Part shown: positions 1 through 9,766 of the stretch, piece after piece
Layout of the letters: each line of letters starts with the position of its first letter
Numbering within the stretch: position 1 is the first letter of the stretch
Assembly: GCA_033558025.1 (NCBI GenBank)
Contig: JAUCEF010000094.1
Location: forward strand, 1-49,171
Origin: Phytophthora sp. 'mugwort'
Taxonomy: Eukaryota > Oomycota > Peronosporomycetes > Peronosporales > Peronosporaceae
Direction: 5' to 3'
Length of the DNA: 49,171 nt
Notes under the pieces: model-generated
What the model was told of the DNA's origin: nothing
What the model saw: the letters and a program-made list of their open reading frames with translations, nothing else
Databases searched by the model: none
Position numbers and translations under genes: made by a program

Positions 1-491
1 GGTAAACTAATTACACGAAAAATGTATGAAACTAATTCAATAGGTACTAAGATGGGAACTAATGCTATACTTGCACCACTAGGTAATAATAAATTTAAAA
101 AATTAAATTTATGTTTTTTAATTCCAATTAAATTAAAACCTAAATAAATTGTTAATGCTAAAGTAAACGTAATAATTAAATGACTTGTTATAGTAAAACT
201 GTATGGAATCATTCCTATTAAATTACATAATAAAATAAAAAAAAAAACAACAAAAATTAATGAAACAAAATATTTACCAGCTTTTCCTATACTAGAATAA
301 GTTAATTCAATTGTAATATTAAAAATCATTTCAAAAATTTGTTGAAAACGTGTTGGAATAAATTTAGTTTTTATACATGTAAATATATATAAATAAACTA
401 AACCTATTACTAAAATTAAAGAAGCATTAGTAAATACAAAAGGTATTTGAAAAATAGGTAAAATTTCAAATTGTTCTAAAGGACTAACCAT
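1..491 (-). CDS. atp6: ATP synthase F0 subunit a, 5' part (cut by window edge)
   Basis: Proton-channel subunit a of the mitochondrial ATP synthase. The start codon lies at 489-491 on the minus strand, and the reading frame runs off the left edge of the window. It matches the N-terminal two thirds of the complete atp6 at 41989-42708. Nothing is biologically truncated; the edge cuts the first pass of the repeat. Confidence 0.93.
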   Translation of the reverse strand, partial: MVSPLEQFEILPIFQIPFVFTNASLILVIGLVYLYIFTCIKTKFIPTRFQQIFEMIFNITIELTYSSIGKAGKYFVSLIFVVFFFILLCNLIGMIPYSFTITSHLIITFTLALTIYLGFNLIGIKKHKFNFLNLLLPSGASIALVPILVPIELVSYIFRVISL

Positions 492-515
492 AAAAATTAT
501 TAATTTTTTAATAAA

Positions 516-1429
516 TTAATTACCTCCCCACCAGTAAACTGCTACAAATAAAAATAACCAAACAACATCTACAAAATGCCAATACCAAGCTGCAGCTTCA
601 AAACGAAATGATGTTGTTTTGTAAAATGATGATTAATTAATCTAATAGTACTTACTATAATAAAAATAGTACCTACAATAACGTGAATACCATGAAAACC
701 TGTTAATAAAAAAAAAGTTGTACCATAAATACTATCAGAAATTGAAAAAGTACTTTCAATATATTCATAGGCTTGAATTAAAGTAAAAAAAAAAGCTAAT
801 AAAATTGTAATAATTAAACTTAAAATAGCATTTTTTCTATCACCAAAAACTATTGAATGGTGTGCCCAAGTAATAGTTGCCCCAGATGATAATAATATTA
901 CAGTATTTAATAAAGGAATACCCCAAGCATTAACAGTTTCAATACCTAATGGTGGCCATAAAGATCCAATTTCAGGTGTTGGTGCTAAAGCTGAATGAAA
1001 AAAAGCCCAAAAAAAACTAACAAAAAATAGTAATTCACTAAAAATAAATAAAAGCATACCATTTCTTAAACCTAATTGTACTTGTTTAGTATGTTGACCT
1101 TCATATACAGCTTCTCTAACTATATCACGAAACCAAGTATACATTGTTAAAATAATCATTAAAAATCCTGTTAAAATTAAGAAATTACTGCCAATATAAC
1201 CATGAAAATACATAGCACCACCAAAAGTTAAAAAAAAAAGTCCAAAAGAAATTATAAAAGGCCAAGGACTTGGATCTACTAAATGATAAGGATGTTTTTG
1301 TGTATTTTGTATATTATTACTAATTTCTTTTAAAATTTTTAAATCATTTTGAAATTTATCGATATTAGAATCATTTGTTGTAGTTTCTATTTGTAAATTT
1401 TTTTTATTAATATAATAATAATTTTTCAT
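516..1429 (-). pseudogene. cox3: Cytochrome c oxidase subunit III, copy with one-base frameshift
   Basis: Membrane subunit III of complex IV. The first 286 codons of the frame (569-1429) match cox3 at 42733-43647 until a single C is missing at about 604. There the other copy reads CC and this one reads C. The shift replaces the C-terminal part, including the last transmembrane helix and the YWWGGN end, which can still be read in another frame down to a TAA at 516-518. Because the second copy is intact and otherwise identical, I read this as a base-calling or assembly error at the unpolished contig end rather than a true pseudogene. Confidence 0.85.
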
Positions 1430-1489
1430 AAGAATTTTATAATTTGTAATAATTAATTATTTAATGATAAATAATGTATTTTAAAAAAA

Positions 1490-1920
1490 TTAATCAAAAA
1501 TAAGATTAAATTTTAATTTTTTTATATTTTTATAATATTGTTTTTTTGTATTGATTGTTTTACTTTTATTTTTTGAAGTTTGAATAATTTCGTTTGTTAT
1601 GTTTTTTAAATTTGCATTTAAAAGTAACCACGATATCGATTTTTTAATTTGTTTATCTTCATTTAAAAGCATTAAAAAATATCTATCTTTTTTTTTTTTT
1701 TTTTATTTCGTTTTTTATTTGGAATACTTATTGCTTTTAATTTCGGTAATAAATTTTCAATTGATTTAAATAAAATAAAATTCGGTTTTTGTTTTGTAAT
1801 TTTTTTTAAAGTAATTAAAATATTTATAAATATGTTTTCAGAACAAGTTTTTTTTCCTTTTTTTAATAACATATTTATAAATAATTTTTTTATTTTATAC
1901 TCTTCGTATTTTAGTTCCAT
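1490..1920 (-). pseudogene. rps7: Ribosomal protein S7, copy with homopolymer frameshift
   Basis: Small-subunit protein S7. The gene appears as two frames, 1672-1920 (N-terminal) and 1490-1672 (C-terminal). They are divided at a T-run at about 1687-1703 that has 17 T here and 18 T in the other copy (43708-44139), where one 143-residue frame is open. On the coding strand the run encodes a poly-Lys stretch. It is almost certainly a homopolymer length error. The 5' end overlaps the 3' end of rps12 by 26 bases. Confidence 0.85.
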
Positions 1921-2275
1921 ATTTTGATCTTGATGTTTTTCGAGAATAAATCCCTAATAAATCATATTTACCACGAATTACATGATATTTTACTCCAGGT
2001 AAATCTTTTACACGACCTCCTCTAACTAATACTATTGAATGTTCTTGTAAAGTATGACCAATACCTGGAATATAAGTAATTATTGTATACCTACTAGATA
2101 GGTGTACTTTTGCTACTTTACGCATAGCAGAATTTGGTTTTTTAGGTGTTGTATTATAAACTTTTAAACAAATACCTTTACGTTGAGGACATTGTTTTAA
2201 AGCTGGACTTTTATTTCTTTTTTTTTTTTCTAAACGTTTTTGTTTTTTTAAAAATAATTGATTAATTGTTGACAT
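1895..2275 (-). CDS. rps12: Ribosomal protein S12
   Basis: Decoding-centre protein of the small mitochondrial ribosomal subunit, 126 residues from the ATG at 2275. I chose [11 protein letters not shown] as the start because the longer open frame runs back through trnV. Family hallmarks are the [13 protein letters not shown] segment and the C-terminal [15 protein letters not shown] segment. The gene follows trnV and overlaps rps7, keeping the bacterial str-operon pair rps12-rps7. A second identical copy lies at 44114-44494. Confidence 0.96.
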   Translation of the reverse strand: MSTINQLFLKKQKRLEKKKRNKSPALKQCPQRKGICLKVYNTTPKKPNSAMRKVAKVHLSSRYTIITYIPGIGHTLQEHSIVLVRGGRVKDLPGVKYHVIRGKYDLLGIYSRKTSRSKYGTKIRRV

Positions 2276-2293
2276 ATTATTTGTTATTTTATT

Positions 2294-2365
2294 GAATAAT
2301 AACGGACTCGAACCGCTAACATTTTCGGTGTAAACGAAATACTCTACCAATTGAGTTAATTATTC
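2294..2365 (-). tRNA. trnV: tRNA-Val (UAC)
   Basis: Seven-pair acceptor GAATAAT/ATTATTC, T-arm with TTCGAGT, and a TTTCG/CGAAA anticodon stem around loop TTTACAC, giving anticodon UAC. First gene of a four-tRNA cluster V-I-Q-R upstream of rps12. Confidence 0.93.
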
Positions 2366-2367
2366 AT

Positions 2368-2441
2368 TGGGCCTAAGTAGATTTGAACTACTGACTTTAC
2401 ACTTATCAGGCGTATACTCTAACCAACTGAGTTATAGGCCC
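2368..2441 (-). tRNA. trnI: tRNA-Ile (GAU)
   Basis: Acceptor GGGCCTA/TAGGCCC, D-arm ACTCAGTTGGTTAGAGT, anticodon loop CTGATAA giving GAU, and T-loop TTCAAAT. It reads AUU/AUC; AUA is probably read by the CAU tRNA at 28193-28266. Confidence 0.95.
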
Positions 2442-2444
2442 TTT

Positions 2445-2515
2445 TGAAGTAAAAGGATTCGAACCTTTGATTTTCCGTACCAAAAACGGAGGCCTTACCA
2501 CTTGGCTATACTTCA
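2445..2515 (-). tRNA. trnQ: tRNA-Gln (UUG)
   Basis: Acceptor TGAAGTA/TACTTCA and anticodon stem TCCGT/ACGGA around loop TTTTGGT, giving UUG. T-arm AAAGG TTCGAAT CCTTT. Confidence 0.94.
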
Positions 2516-2530
2516 AAATAAATAAAATAT

Positions 2531-2603
2531 ATGCTTAGAAAGATTTGAACTTTCATTTTATAGATCCGCAATCTAACGCTTTATCCATTTAAGCTATAAG
2601 CAT
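2531..2603 (-). tRNA. trnR: tRNA-Arg (GCG)
   Basis: Acceptor ATGCTTA/TAAGCAT and anticodon stem TTAGA/TCTAT around loop TTGCGGA, giving GCG. A G34 arginine tRNA for CGN is uncommon. It should read CGU and CGC, yet CGA codons occur in genes here, for example at 7258-7260 in nad4. Confidence 0.9.
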
Positions 2604-2613
2604 AAGTTTAATT

Positions 2614-2940
2614 TTAATTTTTTTTTATAATTTTAATATTTATTAATGAATTTTTAGATAAAAATTTTTTAATTAAAACTAAAAAATTTAATAAATAAAA
2701 AATATTTTTAAATTTTATATTAATTTTAGAAGTATAATTTTTATGAATAAAATGTTCACGTGATTTTTTATTTACATGGGGAGATCTTAATAATGTAAAA
2801 ATTTTTTTTTTTTGTTTTGTTTGAAATACACCGGGTATTTGAATATTTTTGAATTTATTAATTTTTTTTAATTTTAATAAATTTTGTTTGAGTTGATTTA
2901 TTTTTTGAAATGATTTAAAAGTTATTCTTAAAAGATACAT
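2614..2940 (-). CDS. rps10: Ribosomal protein S10
   Basis: Small-subunit protein S10, 108 residues, beginning MYLLRITFKSF. The diagnostic stretch is TLLRSPHVNKKSREHF in the middle, matching the S10 loop (LRSPHVdKKSReqF). It is very Lys/Asn-rich, like its neighbours, because of the A+T bias. It sits between trnR and trnF on the minus strand. A second identical copy is at 44833-45159. Confidence 0.93.
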   Translation of the reverse strand: MYLLRITFKSFQKINQLKQNLLKLKKINKFKNIQIPGVFQTKQKKKIFTLLRSPHVNKKSREHFIHKNYTSKINIKFKNIFYLLNFLVLIKKFLSKNSLINIKIIKKN

Positions 2941-2956
2941 ATTTTAATAATAAAAT

Positions 2957-3030
2957 TGTCTGGAGGTGGATTTGAACCACCGACACAAAGATTTTCAGTC
3001 TTTTACTCTAACCAACTGAGCTATCCAAAC
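2957..3030 (-). tRNA. trnF: tRNA-Phe (GAA)
   Basis: Acceptor GTTTGGA/TCCAGAC with one T-G pair and anticodon stem AAAGA/TCTTT around loop CTGAAAA, giving GAA. T-arm GGTGG TTCAAAT CCACC. Confidence 0.95.
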
Positions 3031-3036
3031 TAAATA

Positions 3037-4530
3037 TTATATTAATAAATATAAATAAATTTTGTTTAAATTTATTAATATAATATTAGGATAAATAAAT
3101 AAAAATAAAATAAATTGAGTACTAATTAATAATATTATACTTTGACTTTTATTTATTTGTGAAATATACATTTTTCTAAATATTTTTTCAAAATAAATAA
3201 TTTTAATTATTTTTAAATAATAAAAAGAGCTTAAAACACTTATAATAATACCAAAAAATACTAAACTAAAATAATTATTTTTAATAGCTGAAAAAAATAT
3301 AAATAATTTTGAAAAAAAACCCGCTAATGGGGGTATACCAGCTAATGAAAAAATATTTATGATTATAATAATAGCAATTAATTTATTAATAGTATATATA
3401 TTTGATAAATCTGTTAAATATTTAATTGGTTTATGATTGATATTTAAAGATAAATAAGAAGTCCATAAATTAATACTTGTTATAATATAAATTATAATAT
3501 ATAATAAAATAAATGGAATATTATTTAACATATTTGAAGTAAATCCTATTAATATAAAACCTACATGACTTATTGCACTATAAGCTAATAATCTTTTGAT
3601 TTTTTTTTGTTGTAATGCCGATAATGCACCGATTAACATAGATAAAAATGAAATAATATAAAAAAAAATTTCAAAGAAATATGAAATATTAAAAAAAATC
3701 TCAAAAAATAAACGAATTAAAATTCCTATAAAAGCAATTTTTGGTACAATAGCAAAAAAACTTGAAATATTATTTGGAGCACCTTCATATACATCAGGCA
3801 ACCAAAAATGAAAAGGTGTAGCACCTATTTTAAATAAAATACCAACTAAAATAAAAATTAATCCATAAGATAAACTAATTAATATATTTATATTATCTAA
3901 AAAATTTATATTTGATAATATTAAAAAAATATTATTAAAATTTAATGAACCTGTAATAGCATAAATTATTGAAGAACCAAATAGAATAAAACCTGAAGCA
4001 ATTGATCCTAAAATAAAATATTTTAAACCAGCCTCAATTGATAATATCGATTTTTTTTGGGTGGATGTTAATATATAAAAACTTAAACTTTGTAATTCAA
4101 TTGCTAAATATAAAGTAATAAAATGATTTGCAGATACCAATAACATTAAACCCAATAATGATATTAACATTAATATATTAATTTCATATGAATTTATTTT
4201 TTGTTGTATTAAATATTTTTGTTGTATTAAAAAACAAATAATTGTTAATAAAATTAAAATTATTTTAATAAATTGTGTAAAATTATTAATAAGTAATACA
4301 CCATTTAATATGTTACTTGAAATATTTGTTATATTTAACGTTAATATTAAAAGAATTAATAATAAATATATTATTATAGTAGTAATATTTTTAATAATCA
4401 AAATTTTTTGAGCATTTTGATTTTTTTTATAAAAAACACCAAATAATAATAAAATTAATAAAAAAGTTGTTAAAAAAAATTCGGGGATAATAATTTCAAA
4501 ATTATTATTAAAAATTTCCTGAAAAAACAT
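3037..4530 (-). CDS. nad2: NADH dehydrogenase subunit 2
   Basis: Antiporter-like proton-pumping subunit of complex I, 497 residues with about 14 hydrophobic segments. The family core motif is in the central region (FKIGATPFHFWLPDVYEGAP), with the conserved Lys and the HFWLPDVYEGAP loop, followed by RLLAYSAISHVGFILIG. It starts at the ATG 4530, facing the divergent nad7 across a 116-base spacer. A second identical copy is at 45256-46749. Confidence 0.97.
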   Translation of the reverse strand: MFFQEIFNNNFEIIIPEFFLTTFLLILLLFGVFYKKNQNAQKILIIKNITTIIIYLLLILLILTLNITNISSNILNGVLLINNFTQFIKIILILLTIICFLIQQKYLIQQKINSYEINILMLISLLGLMLLVSANHFITLYLAIELQSLSFYILTSTQKKSILSIEAGLKYFILGSIASGFILFGSSIIYAITGSLNFNNIFLILSNINFLDNINILISLSYGLIFILVGILFKIGATPFHFWLPDVYEGAPNNISSFFAIVPKIAFIGILIRLFFEIFFNISYFFEIFFYIISFLSMLIGALSALQQKKIKRLLAYSAISHVGFILIGFTSNMLNNIPFILLYIIIYIITSINLWTSYLSLNINHKPIKYLTDLSNIYTINKLIAIIIIINIFSLAGIPPLAGFFSKLFIFFSAIKNNYFSLVFFGIIISVLSSFYYLKIIKIIYFEKIFRKMYISQINKSQSIILLISTQFILFLFIYPNIILINLNKIYLYLLI

Positions 4531-4646
4531 AATGTAATAAAAGAAATAAATATTTTAAAAATACTTACTTACTATATATGCTATATATTTATAAAAAAAT
4601 TAATTTATAAATATTATATTTTTATTAAAAAAAAAAAAAAAAAAAA
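4531..4646. promoter_or_regulatory. Divergent nad2/nad7 spacer with long poly-A
   Basis: This 116-base region separates the minus-strand nad2 unit from the plus-strand nad7 unit. It holds a CTTACTTACTATATATGCTA segment near 4565 and ends in an A-run that includes the A of the nad7 ATG: 21 bases here, 20 in the second copy. Both units must start transcription in or near it, so a promoter is likely by position, but I recognise no consensus. Confidence 0.35.
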
Positions 4647-5825
4647 ATGTCATTAAAAAAAATTAAAAATTTTTCTATAAATTTTGGTCCACAACATCCA
4701 GCGGCTCATGGTGTTTTACGTTTAATTTTAGAATTAAACGGTGAAGTTGTTAAAAAAGCTGATTCACATATAGGTTTATTACATAGAGGTACAGAAAAAT
4801 TAATTGAATATAAAAATTATTTACAGGCGTTACCTTATTTTGATCGTTTAGATTATGTATCTATGATGTGTCAAGAACATGCATATGTTTTGGCTATTGA
4901 AAAATTATTAAATTGTGATATACCTTTACGAGCACAATATATAAGAGTTTTATTTTCAGAAATAACACGTATCTTAAATCATTTATTAGCTGTATGTTGT
5001 CATGCTTTAGATGTAGGAGCTATGACACCTTATTTTTGGGGATTTGAAGAACGTGAGAAATTAATGGAATTTTATGAACGTGTTTCTGGTGCACGTATGC
5101 ATGCAGCTTATTTTAGACCTGGAGGTGTTAATCAAGATTTGCCTAAAGGTTTGTTAAATGATATATATATTTTTTGTGAACAATTTAATACCCGTTTAGA
5201 TGAAATTGAAGAAATGTTAACTAATAATAGAATTTGGAAACAAAGATTAGTAGATATTGGTATTATATCTGCTAAAGATGCTTTAAATTTTGGTTTTAGT
5301 GGTGTTATGTTACGTGGATCAGGTATTTCATGGGATTTACGTAAAACACAACCTTATGAAATTTATGATCAATTAAAATTTGATATACCTGTAGGTACAA
5401 ATGGCGATTGTTATGATCGTTATTTAATTAGAATAGAAGAAATGCGACAATCAATTCGAATTATTTTGCAAGTACTTAATAAAATTCCCCAAGGTCCTAT
5501 TAAATTAGATGATAAAAAAATTACAAATCCAAATAGAATTCAAATTAAAAATTCTATGGAGTCTTTAATTCATCATTTTAAATATTATTCAGAAAATATT
5601 TGTGTAAATGCTGGTGAAACTTATACAGTTATTGAGGCACCTAAAGGTGAGTATGGTGTTTATTTAGTAGCAGATGGTACAAATAAACCCTACAGATGTA
5701 AAATTAAATCACCAGGATTTTTACATTTACAAGCATTAGATTTTATAGCTAAAAATCATATGATTGCTGATGTTGTTACAATTATTGGTACTTTAGATGT
5801 TGTTTTTGGTGAAATTGATCGTTAA
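4647..5825 (+). CDS. nad7: NADH dehydrogenase subunit 7 (49 kDa)
   Basis: Quinone-site subunit of the complex I peripheral arm, 392 residues, close to the family's usual length. Conserved motifs: GPQHPAAHG at 14-22, LLHRGTEKL at 44-52, the [16 protein letters not shown] segment, and the C-terminal DVVFGEIDR end. The ATG lies directly at the end of a run of about 20 A. It heads the plus-strand unit nad7-rpl10-like-trnH-nad4-trnE-atp1-nad5-nad6. A second identical copy is at 46865-48043. Confidence 0.98.
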   Translation: MSLKKIKNFSINFGPQHPAAHGVLRLILELNGEVVKKADSHIGLLHRGTEKLIEYKNYLQALPYFDRLDYVSMMCQEHAYVLAIEKLLNCDIPLRAQYIRVLFSEITRILNHLLAVCCHALDVGAMTPYFWGFEEREKLMEFYERVSGARMHAAYFRPGGVNQDLPKGLLNDIYIFCEQFNTRLDEIEEMLTNNRIWKQRLVDIGIISAKDALNFGFSGVMLRGSGISWDLRKTQPYEIYDQLKFDIPVGTNGDCYDRYLIRIEEMRQSIRIILQVLNKIPQGPIKLDDKKITNPNRIQIKNSMESLIHHFKYYSENICVNAGETYTVIEAPKGEYGVYLVADGTNKPYRCKIKSPGFLHLQALDFIAKNHMIADVVTIIGTLDVVFGEIDR

Positions 5826-5863
5826 TATTAATTATTAGAATAAAATTTTATTTTCAATAAATT

Positions 5864-6283
5864 ATGCAAAAAAAAAAATTTAAAAAGTATAAATTAAATC
5901 AATTACAAAAAATTAAACAAACTTATAAATATATATATATATTTCGTTATAATGATTTAAATATTAATGAAATAATATCTTTAAAAAAAAAAATTAAAAA
6001 ATTTGATTATAAATCTTTAATATTAAATCAAAATTTAATTATTGATATTTTTTTAAAATTAAAAGGACAAGGTTCTATTTTAATAATTTATGGAAATAAT
6101 GAATTAAATTTAATAAGGGATTTATATAATTTTAAAAAACTTGAATTAATTTATTTGAGTATTCAAAATAATATTTATTCTAATTTAAAAGTAAAACAAA
6201 TATTATCTAAAAACTATCCACCTTTAAATAATTTAATTGTTCAATCATTTTTAAATTTTATATATTATTTAAGAAAAATTTAA
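5864..6283 (+). CDS. rpl10: Ribosomal protein L10-like protein
   Basis: A 139-residue, highly basic protein. The pattern fits L10: a short beta-strand and helix (YIYIFRYNDLNINEIISLKKKIKK), then a strand equivalent to the L10 VVKN region (YKSLILNQNLI), then LKGQGSILIIYGNN, resembling the L10 'l.Gp.aiif' segment. L10 would anchor the ribosomal stalk. The call rests on motif shape only, since low-complexity Lys/Asn/Ile composition makes by-eye homology weak. It lies between nad7 and trnH. A second copy is at 48082-48501. Confidence 0.5.
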   Translation: MQKKKFKKYKLNQLQKIKQTYKYIYIFRYNDLNINEIISLKKKIKKFDYKSLILNQNLIIDIFLKLKGQGSILIIYGNNELNLIRDLYNFKKLELIYLSIQNNIYSNLKVKQILSKNYPPLNNLIVQSFLNFIYYLRKI

Positions 6284-6286
6284 AAA

Positions 6287-6360
6287 GGCGATTATAACTT
6301 AAAGGTAGAGTGTTAGATTGTGGGTCTAAGTGTTATGGGTTCAAGTCCCATTTTTCGCCC
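6287..6360 (+). tRNA. trnH: tRNA-His (GUG)
   Basis: Anticodon stem TTAGA/TCTAA around loop TTGTGGG, giving GUG; T-arm ATGGG TTCAAGT CCCAT. The outer acceptor pairs are good (GGCGA/TCGCC) but the two inner ones are T-T oppositions. A discriminator C fits the His identity. Confidence 0.88.
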
Positions 6361-6381
6361 ATTTTTAAATTAAATTTTTTT

Positions 6382-7857
6382 ATGTTTAATAAGTTTATAT
6401 TAATTTTTTTACTTATTTTACCATTAATTACGGTTATTATATTAGCTTTTTCGAAAAATGAAAAATTTATAAAAAATTTTAGTATTTTTATGTCTTTTTT
6501 CATTTTTTTAATGTCATTACCTTTATGGATTTTATTTGATAAATCAACTTCTAATTTTCAATATTTATTTAAAATAGAATGGATTAGTCAATTTAATATT
6601 AATTTTTATTTAGGTATTGATGGTATTTCATTATTTTTTATAATTTTAACAACATTTTTGATTCCAATCTGTATGTTAATTAGTTATGAAATGATTAATA
6701 AAAATATAAAAGAATATTTTATTTTATATTTTATTTTAGAATTTTGTTTAATCATTTCATTTAGTATATTAGATGTACTTATTTTTTATATTTTCTTTGA
6801 AAGTGTATTAATTCCTATGTTTTTAATTATAGGTATTTGGGGTTCAAGAGAACGTAAAATTAAAGCTTCATATTTGTTTTTTATGTATACATTAGCAGGT
6901 TCATTATTTATGTTTATTGCCATTATTCATTTATTTTTAACTGTGGGTACAACTGATTATCAAATATTATATTATAGTAATTTTAATTTTTCATATGAAA
7001 AATTTTATTTCTTAGCTTTTTTTTTATCATTTGCTGTTAAAGTTCCAATGTTACCTTTTCATGTTTGGTTACCGGAAGCACATGTTGAAGCACCTACCGC
7101 AGGTTCTGTACTATTAGCTGGTATTTTATTAAAATTAGGATCATACGGTATGATTAGGTTTTTAGTTCCTTTATTTCCTAAAGCTGCATTATATTTTACA
7201 CCGTATATTTTAGTTTTATGTTTAATATCTGTTATTTATGCGTCATTAACAGCTATACGACAAACAGATTTGAAACGTATTATTGCTTATGCATCAGTTG
7301 CTCATATGAATTTTATAATATTGGGTATTTTTTCTTTAACTATTCAAGGATTAGAAGGTAGTATTATTCAAATGATTAGTCATGGTTTAGTATCGAGTGG
7401 TTTATTTTTTTCAATTGGATGTTTATATGATCGATATCATACAAGATTTATTAATTATTATGGTGGTTTAGCACATACAATGCCTTTATTTTGTATTGCA
7501 TTATTTATTTATGTATTAGCAAATATGTCTATTCCAGGTTCAAGTAGTTTTGTGGGTGAAATTCTTATTTTAACTGGAGTTTTTGAAGATAATACTACAA
7601 CAGCTGTTTTTGCGACAATTGGTATGTTTTTGGGTGGGGTATATTCTTTATTATTTTATAATCGAATTTGTTATGGTAATATTCAAAATATTTATTTAAA
7701 AATTTATTATGATTTAACTTATCGTGAATTTTTAATTCATTTAATATTAATTATAAATATCTTTTTATTAGGTTTATATCCTAAAATTTTTGAAAGTTGT
7801 ATGCATGAAAGTGTTTCAAAAATTTTAATACATATTGATTTTTCTTATTTTTATTAA
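6382..7857 (+). CDS. nad4: NADH dehydrogenase subunit 4
   Basis: Antiporter-like subunit of complex I, 491 residues from the ATG 6382 (MFNKFILIF). The open frame extends further upstream but only through trnH. Landmarks are the GIDGISLFFIILTT segment, FAVKVPMLPFHVWLPEAHVEAPTAGS split over two helices, and AIRQTDLKRIIAYASVAHMNF, which contains a CGA Arg codon. It ends 24 bases before trnE. Confidence 0.97.
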   Translation: MFNKFILIFLLILPLITVIILAFSKNEKFIKNFSIFMSFFIFLMSLPLWILFDKSTSNFQYLFKIEWISQFNINFYLGIDGISLFFIILTTFLIPICMLISYEMINKNIKEYFILYFILEFCLIISFSILDVLIFYIFFESVLIPMFLIIGIWGSRERKIKASYLFFMYTLAGSLFMFIAIIHLFLTVGTTDYQILYYSNFNFSYEKFYFLAFFLSFAVKVPMLPFHVWLPEAHVEAPTAGSVLLAGILLKLGSYGMIRFLVPLFPKAALYFTPYILVLCLISVIYASLTAIRQTDLKRIIAYASVAHMNFIILGIFSLTIQGLEGSIIQMISHGLVSSGLFFSIGCLYDRYHTRFINYYGGLAHTMPLFCIALFIYVLANMSIPGSSSFVGEILILTGVFEDNTTTAVFATIGMFLGGVYSLLFYNRICYGNIQNIYLKIYYDLTYREFLIHLILIINIFLLGLYPKIFESCMHESVSKILIHIDFSYFY

Positions 7858-7881
7858 ACAAAATTTTTTGTTTAATAAAAA

Positions 7882-7953
7882 GCCCTTTTAGTCTAATGGT
7901 TAGGACATTACCTTTTCACGGTAAAAATACGAGTTCAATTCTCGTAAAGGGTA
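7882..7953 (+). tRNA. trnE: tRNA-Glu (UUC)
   Basis: Acceptor GCCCTTT/AAAGGGT and anticodon stem TTACC/GGTAA around loop TTTTCAC, giving UUC. T-arm ACGAG TTCAATT CTCGT. Confidence 0.95.
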
Positions 7954-8032
7954 TAAAAAATATATATTTGATATATTTTGGTAATTATAATAATTTATAA
8001 TTATTAAATAATATGATAATTTAATAACCTCT

Positions 8033-9562
8033 ATGGCTATTGAATTATCATATATACTGGAATCAAATATTAAAAAATATAAAGATGAAAAAAGTTTACA
8101 AGAAACAGGTATTGTTCTTTCAATGAGTGATGGTATTGCAAGATGTTATGGTTTAACTAAAATTCAAGCAGGTGAAATGGTTGAATTTAATAATGGTAAT
8201 ATTAAAGGAATGGCTTTAAATTTAGAACCTGATGTTGTTGGTGTTGTTGTTTTTAGTAATGATAGAGAAATTCAAGAAGGTAATTTTGTACGAAGAACTG
8301 GATCTATTGTTAGTGTACCTGTAGGACCTGAAGTATTAGGTAGAGTAGTTGATGCTTTAGGACAACCCATTGATGGTAAAGGTCAAATTAACAGTAAATT
8401 AGAAAGTAGAGTTGAAGTTAAAGCTCCAGGTATTATGCCTAGAGAAAGTGTTAAACAACCTGTACAAACAGGTTTAAAAGCTGTAGATAGTTTAATTCCT
8501 ATTGGTCGTGGTCAAAGGGAATTAATTATTGGTGATAGACAAACAGGTAAAACATCTATTGCTATTGATACTATAATTAATCAAAGAGAACCTCATTTAA
8601 AAAAAGATATAAATAATCAATTATATTGTATTTATGTAGGTGTTGGTCAAAAAAGATCAACAATTGCTGAATTAACAAAAACTTTAGAAGAAAAAAATGC
8701 AATGTTTTTTTCTGTTATTGTAGCGGCTACTGCTTCAGATTCAGCACCCTTACAATATTTAGCTCCATATACTGGTTGTGCTTTAGGTGAATATTTTAGA
8801 GATAATGGTAAACATGCTGTTATTTTCTATGATGATTTATCAAAACAAGCGGTAGCTTATAGACAAATGTCTTTATTATTAAGAAGACCTCCAGGTAGAG
8901 AAGCTTATCCTGGAGATGTTTTTTATTTACACTCTCGTTTATTAGAAAGAGCTGCTAAAATGAATAAAAAAATTGGTGGTGGTTCATTAACCGCATTACC
9001 TATTATTGAAACACAAGCTGGAGATGTTTCTGCTTATATTCCAACAAATGTTATTTCAATTACTGATGGACAAATTTTTTTAGAAACAGAATTATTTAAT
9101 GAAGGTCAAAGACCTGCAATTAGTGTTGGATTATCTGTAAGTCGTGTTGGTTCTTCTGCACAAATTAAAGCTATGAAACAAATTGCTGGTACAATGAAAT
9201 TAGAATTAGCACAATTTAGAGAAGTACAAGCATTTGCTCAATTTGGTTCTGATTTAGATGCTACAACTCAACAACAATTAAATAGAGGGATTAGATTAAC
9301 AGAAATGTTAAAACAAGGTTTAAATATACCGTTATCTGTTGAAAATCAAATTGTAATTATTTATTTAGGTGTACGTGGTTTCTTAGATAAAATTGCTGTT
9401 GATAAAATTTCAAGTTTTGAAATTAGTTGGTTAAATTTTATAAAAAATAATCATTTTAATATTTTAGAAGAAATCTTAAATAAAAAAGAAATATCTAAAG
9501 AATTAGAAAAAAAACTTAATATTTTAGCAACAAATTTTACTAATAATTTTATTACAAAATAA
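8033..9562 (+). CDS. atp1: ATP synthase F1 subunit alpha
   Basis: Non-catalytic nucleotide-binding alpha subunit of F1 ATPase, 509 residues, full length. The Walker A loop GDRQTGKT is at 167-174, the [27 protein letters not shown] block follows mid-protein, and the alpha signature [14 protein letters not shown] is near 363-376. It starts [10 protein letters not shown] at the first ATG after trnE. Mitochondrial retention of atp1 is seen in some protists and plants. Its codons are less extreme than those of the ribosomal proteins, as expected for a conserved protein. Confidence 0.98.
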   Translation: MAIELSYILESNIKKYKDEKSLQETGIVLSMSDGIARCYGLTKIQAGEMVEFNNGNIKGMALNLEPDVVGVVVFSNDREIQEGNFVRRTGSIVSVPVGPEVLGRVVDALGQPIDGKGQINSKLESRVEVKAPGIMPRESVKQPVQTGLKAVDSLIPIGRGQRELIIGDRQTGKTSIAIDTIINQREPHLKKDINNQLYCIYVGVGQKRSTIAELTKTLEEKNAMFFSVIVAATASDSAPLQYLAPYTGCALGEYFRDNGKHAVIFYDDLSKQAVAYRQMSLLLRRPPGREAYPGDVFYLHSRLLERAAKMNKKIGGGSLTALPIIETQAGDVSAYIPTNVISITDGQIFLETELFNEGQRPAISVGLSVSRVGSSAQIKAMKQIAGTMKLELAQFREVQAFAQFGSDLDATTQQQLNRGIRLTEMLKQGLNIPLSVENQIVIIYLGVRGFLDKIAVDKISSFEISWLNFIKNNHFNILEEILNKKEISKELEKKLNILATNFTNNFITK

Positions 9563-9766
9563 TATAATTATTTTTTTATTAATAAAAAATAATTATAATA
9601 TTTTGTAAATAAAACATAACAGATAAAAATTAATTATTTTCTATATAGAAAATAATTTTAAATATTATTCTAATATTAATTTTTTAAAAAATATTTATTC
9701 TTTAAGAAGAATTATTTTAAAATTATTATTATATTTTTAAATAATTTAAATTTATTTTATTCTATT

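Larger units (their letters stand above)
1..6953. repeat. Direct terminal redundancy, first copy
   Basis: This stretch is repeated in the same orientation at 42218-49171. I aligned landmark positions by eye: the offset is 42217 at the start, 42218 after cox3, 42219 after rps7, and 42218 again after the poly-A before nad7. That means three single-base indels and no other difference noticed. This is what a circular molecule gives when an assembly runs past its starting point. The first copy carries the two frame-breaking differences. Confidence 0.95.

Noticed and set aside
3037..4530. Thraustochytrid code with UUA as stop
   Set aside because: TTA is a very frequent in-frame Leu codon and a matching trnL(uaa) is present.
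6310..6381. N-terminal extensions of nad4, and likewise of nad3, rps14, rps12, cob and nad4L, in the longest open frames
   Set aside because: They run through neighbouring tRNAs or genes, or need non-ATG starts; the inner ATG fits family alignments better.
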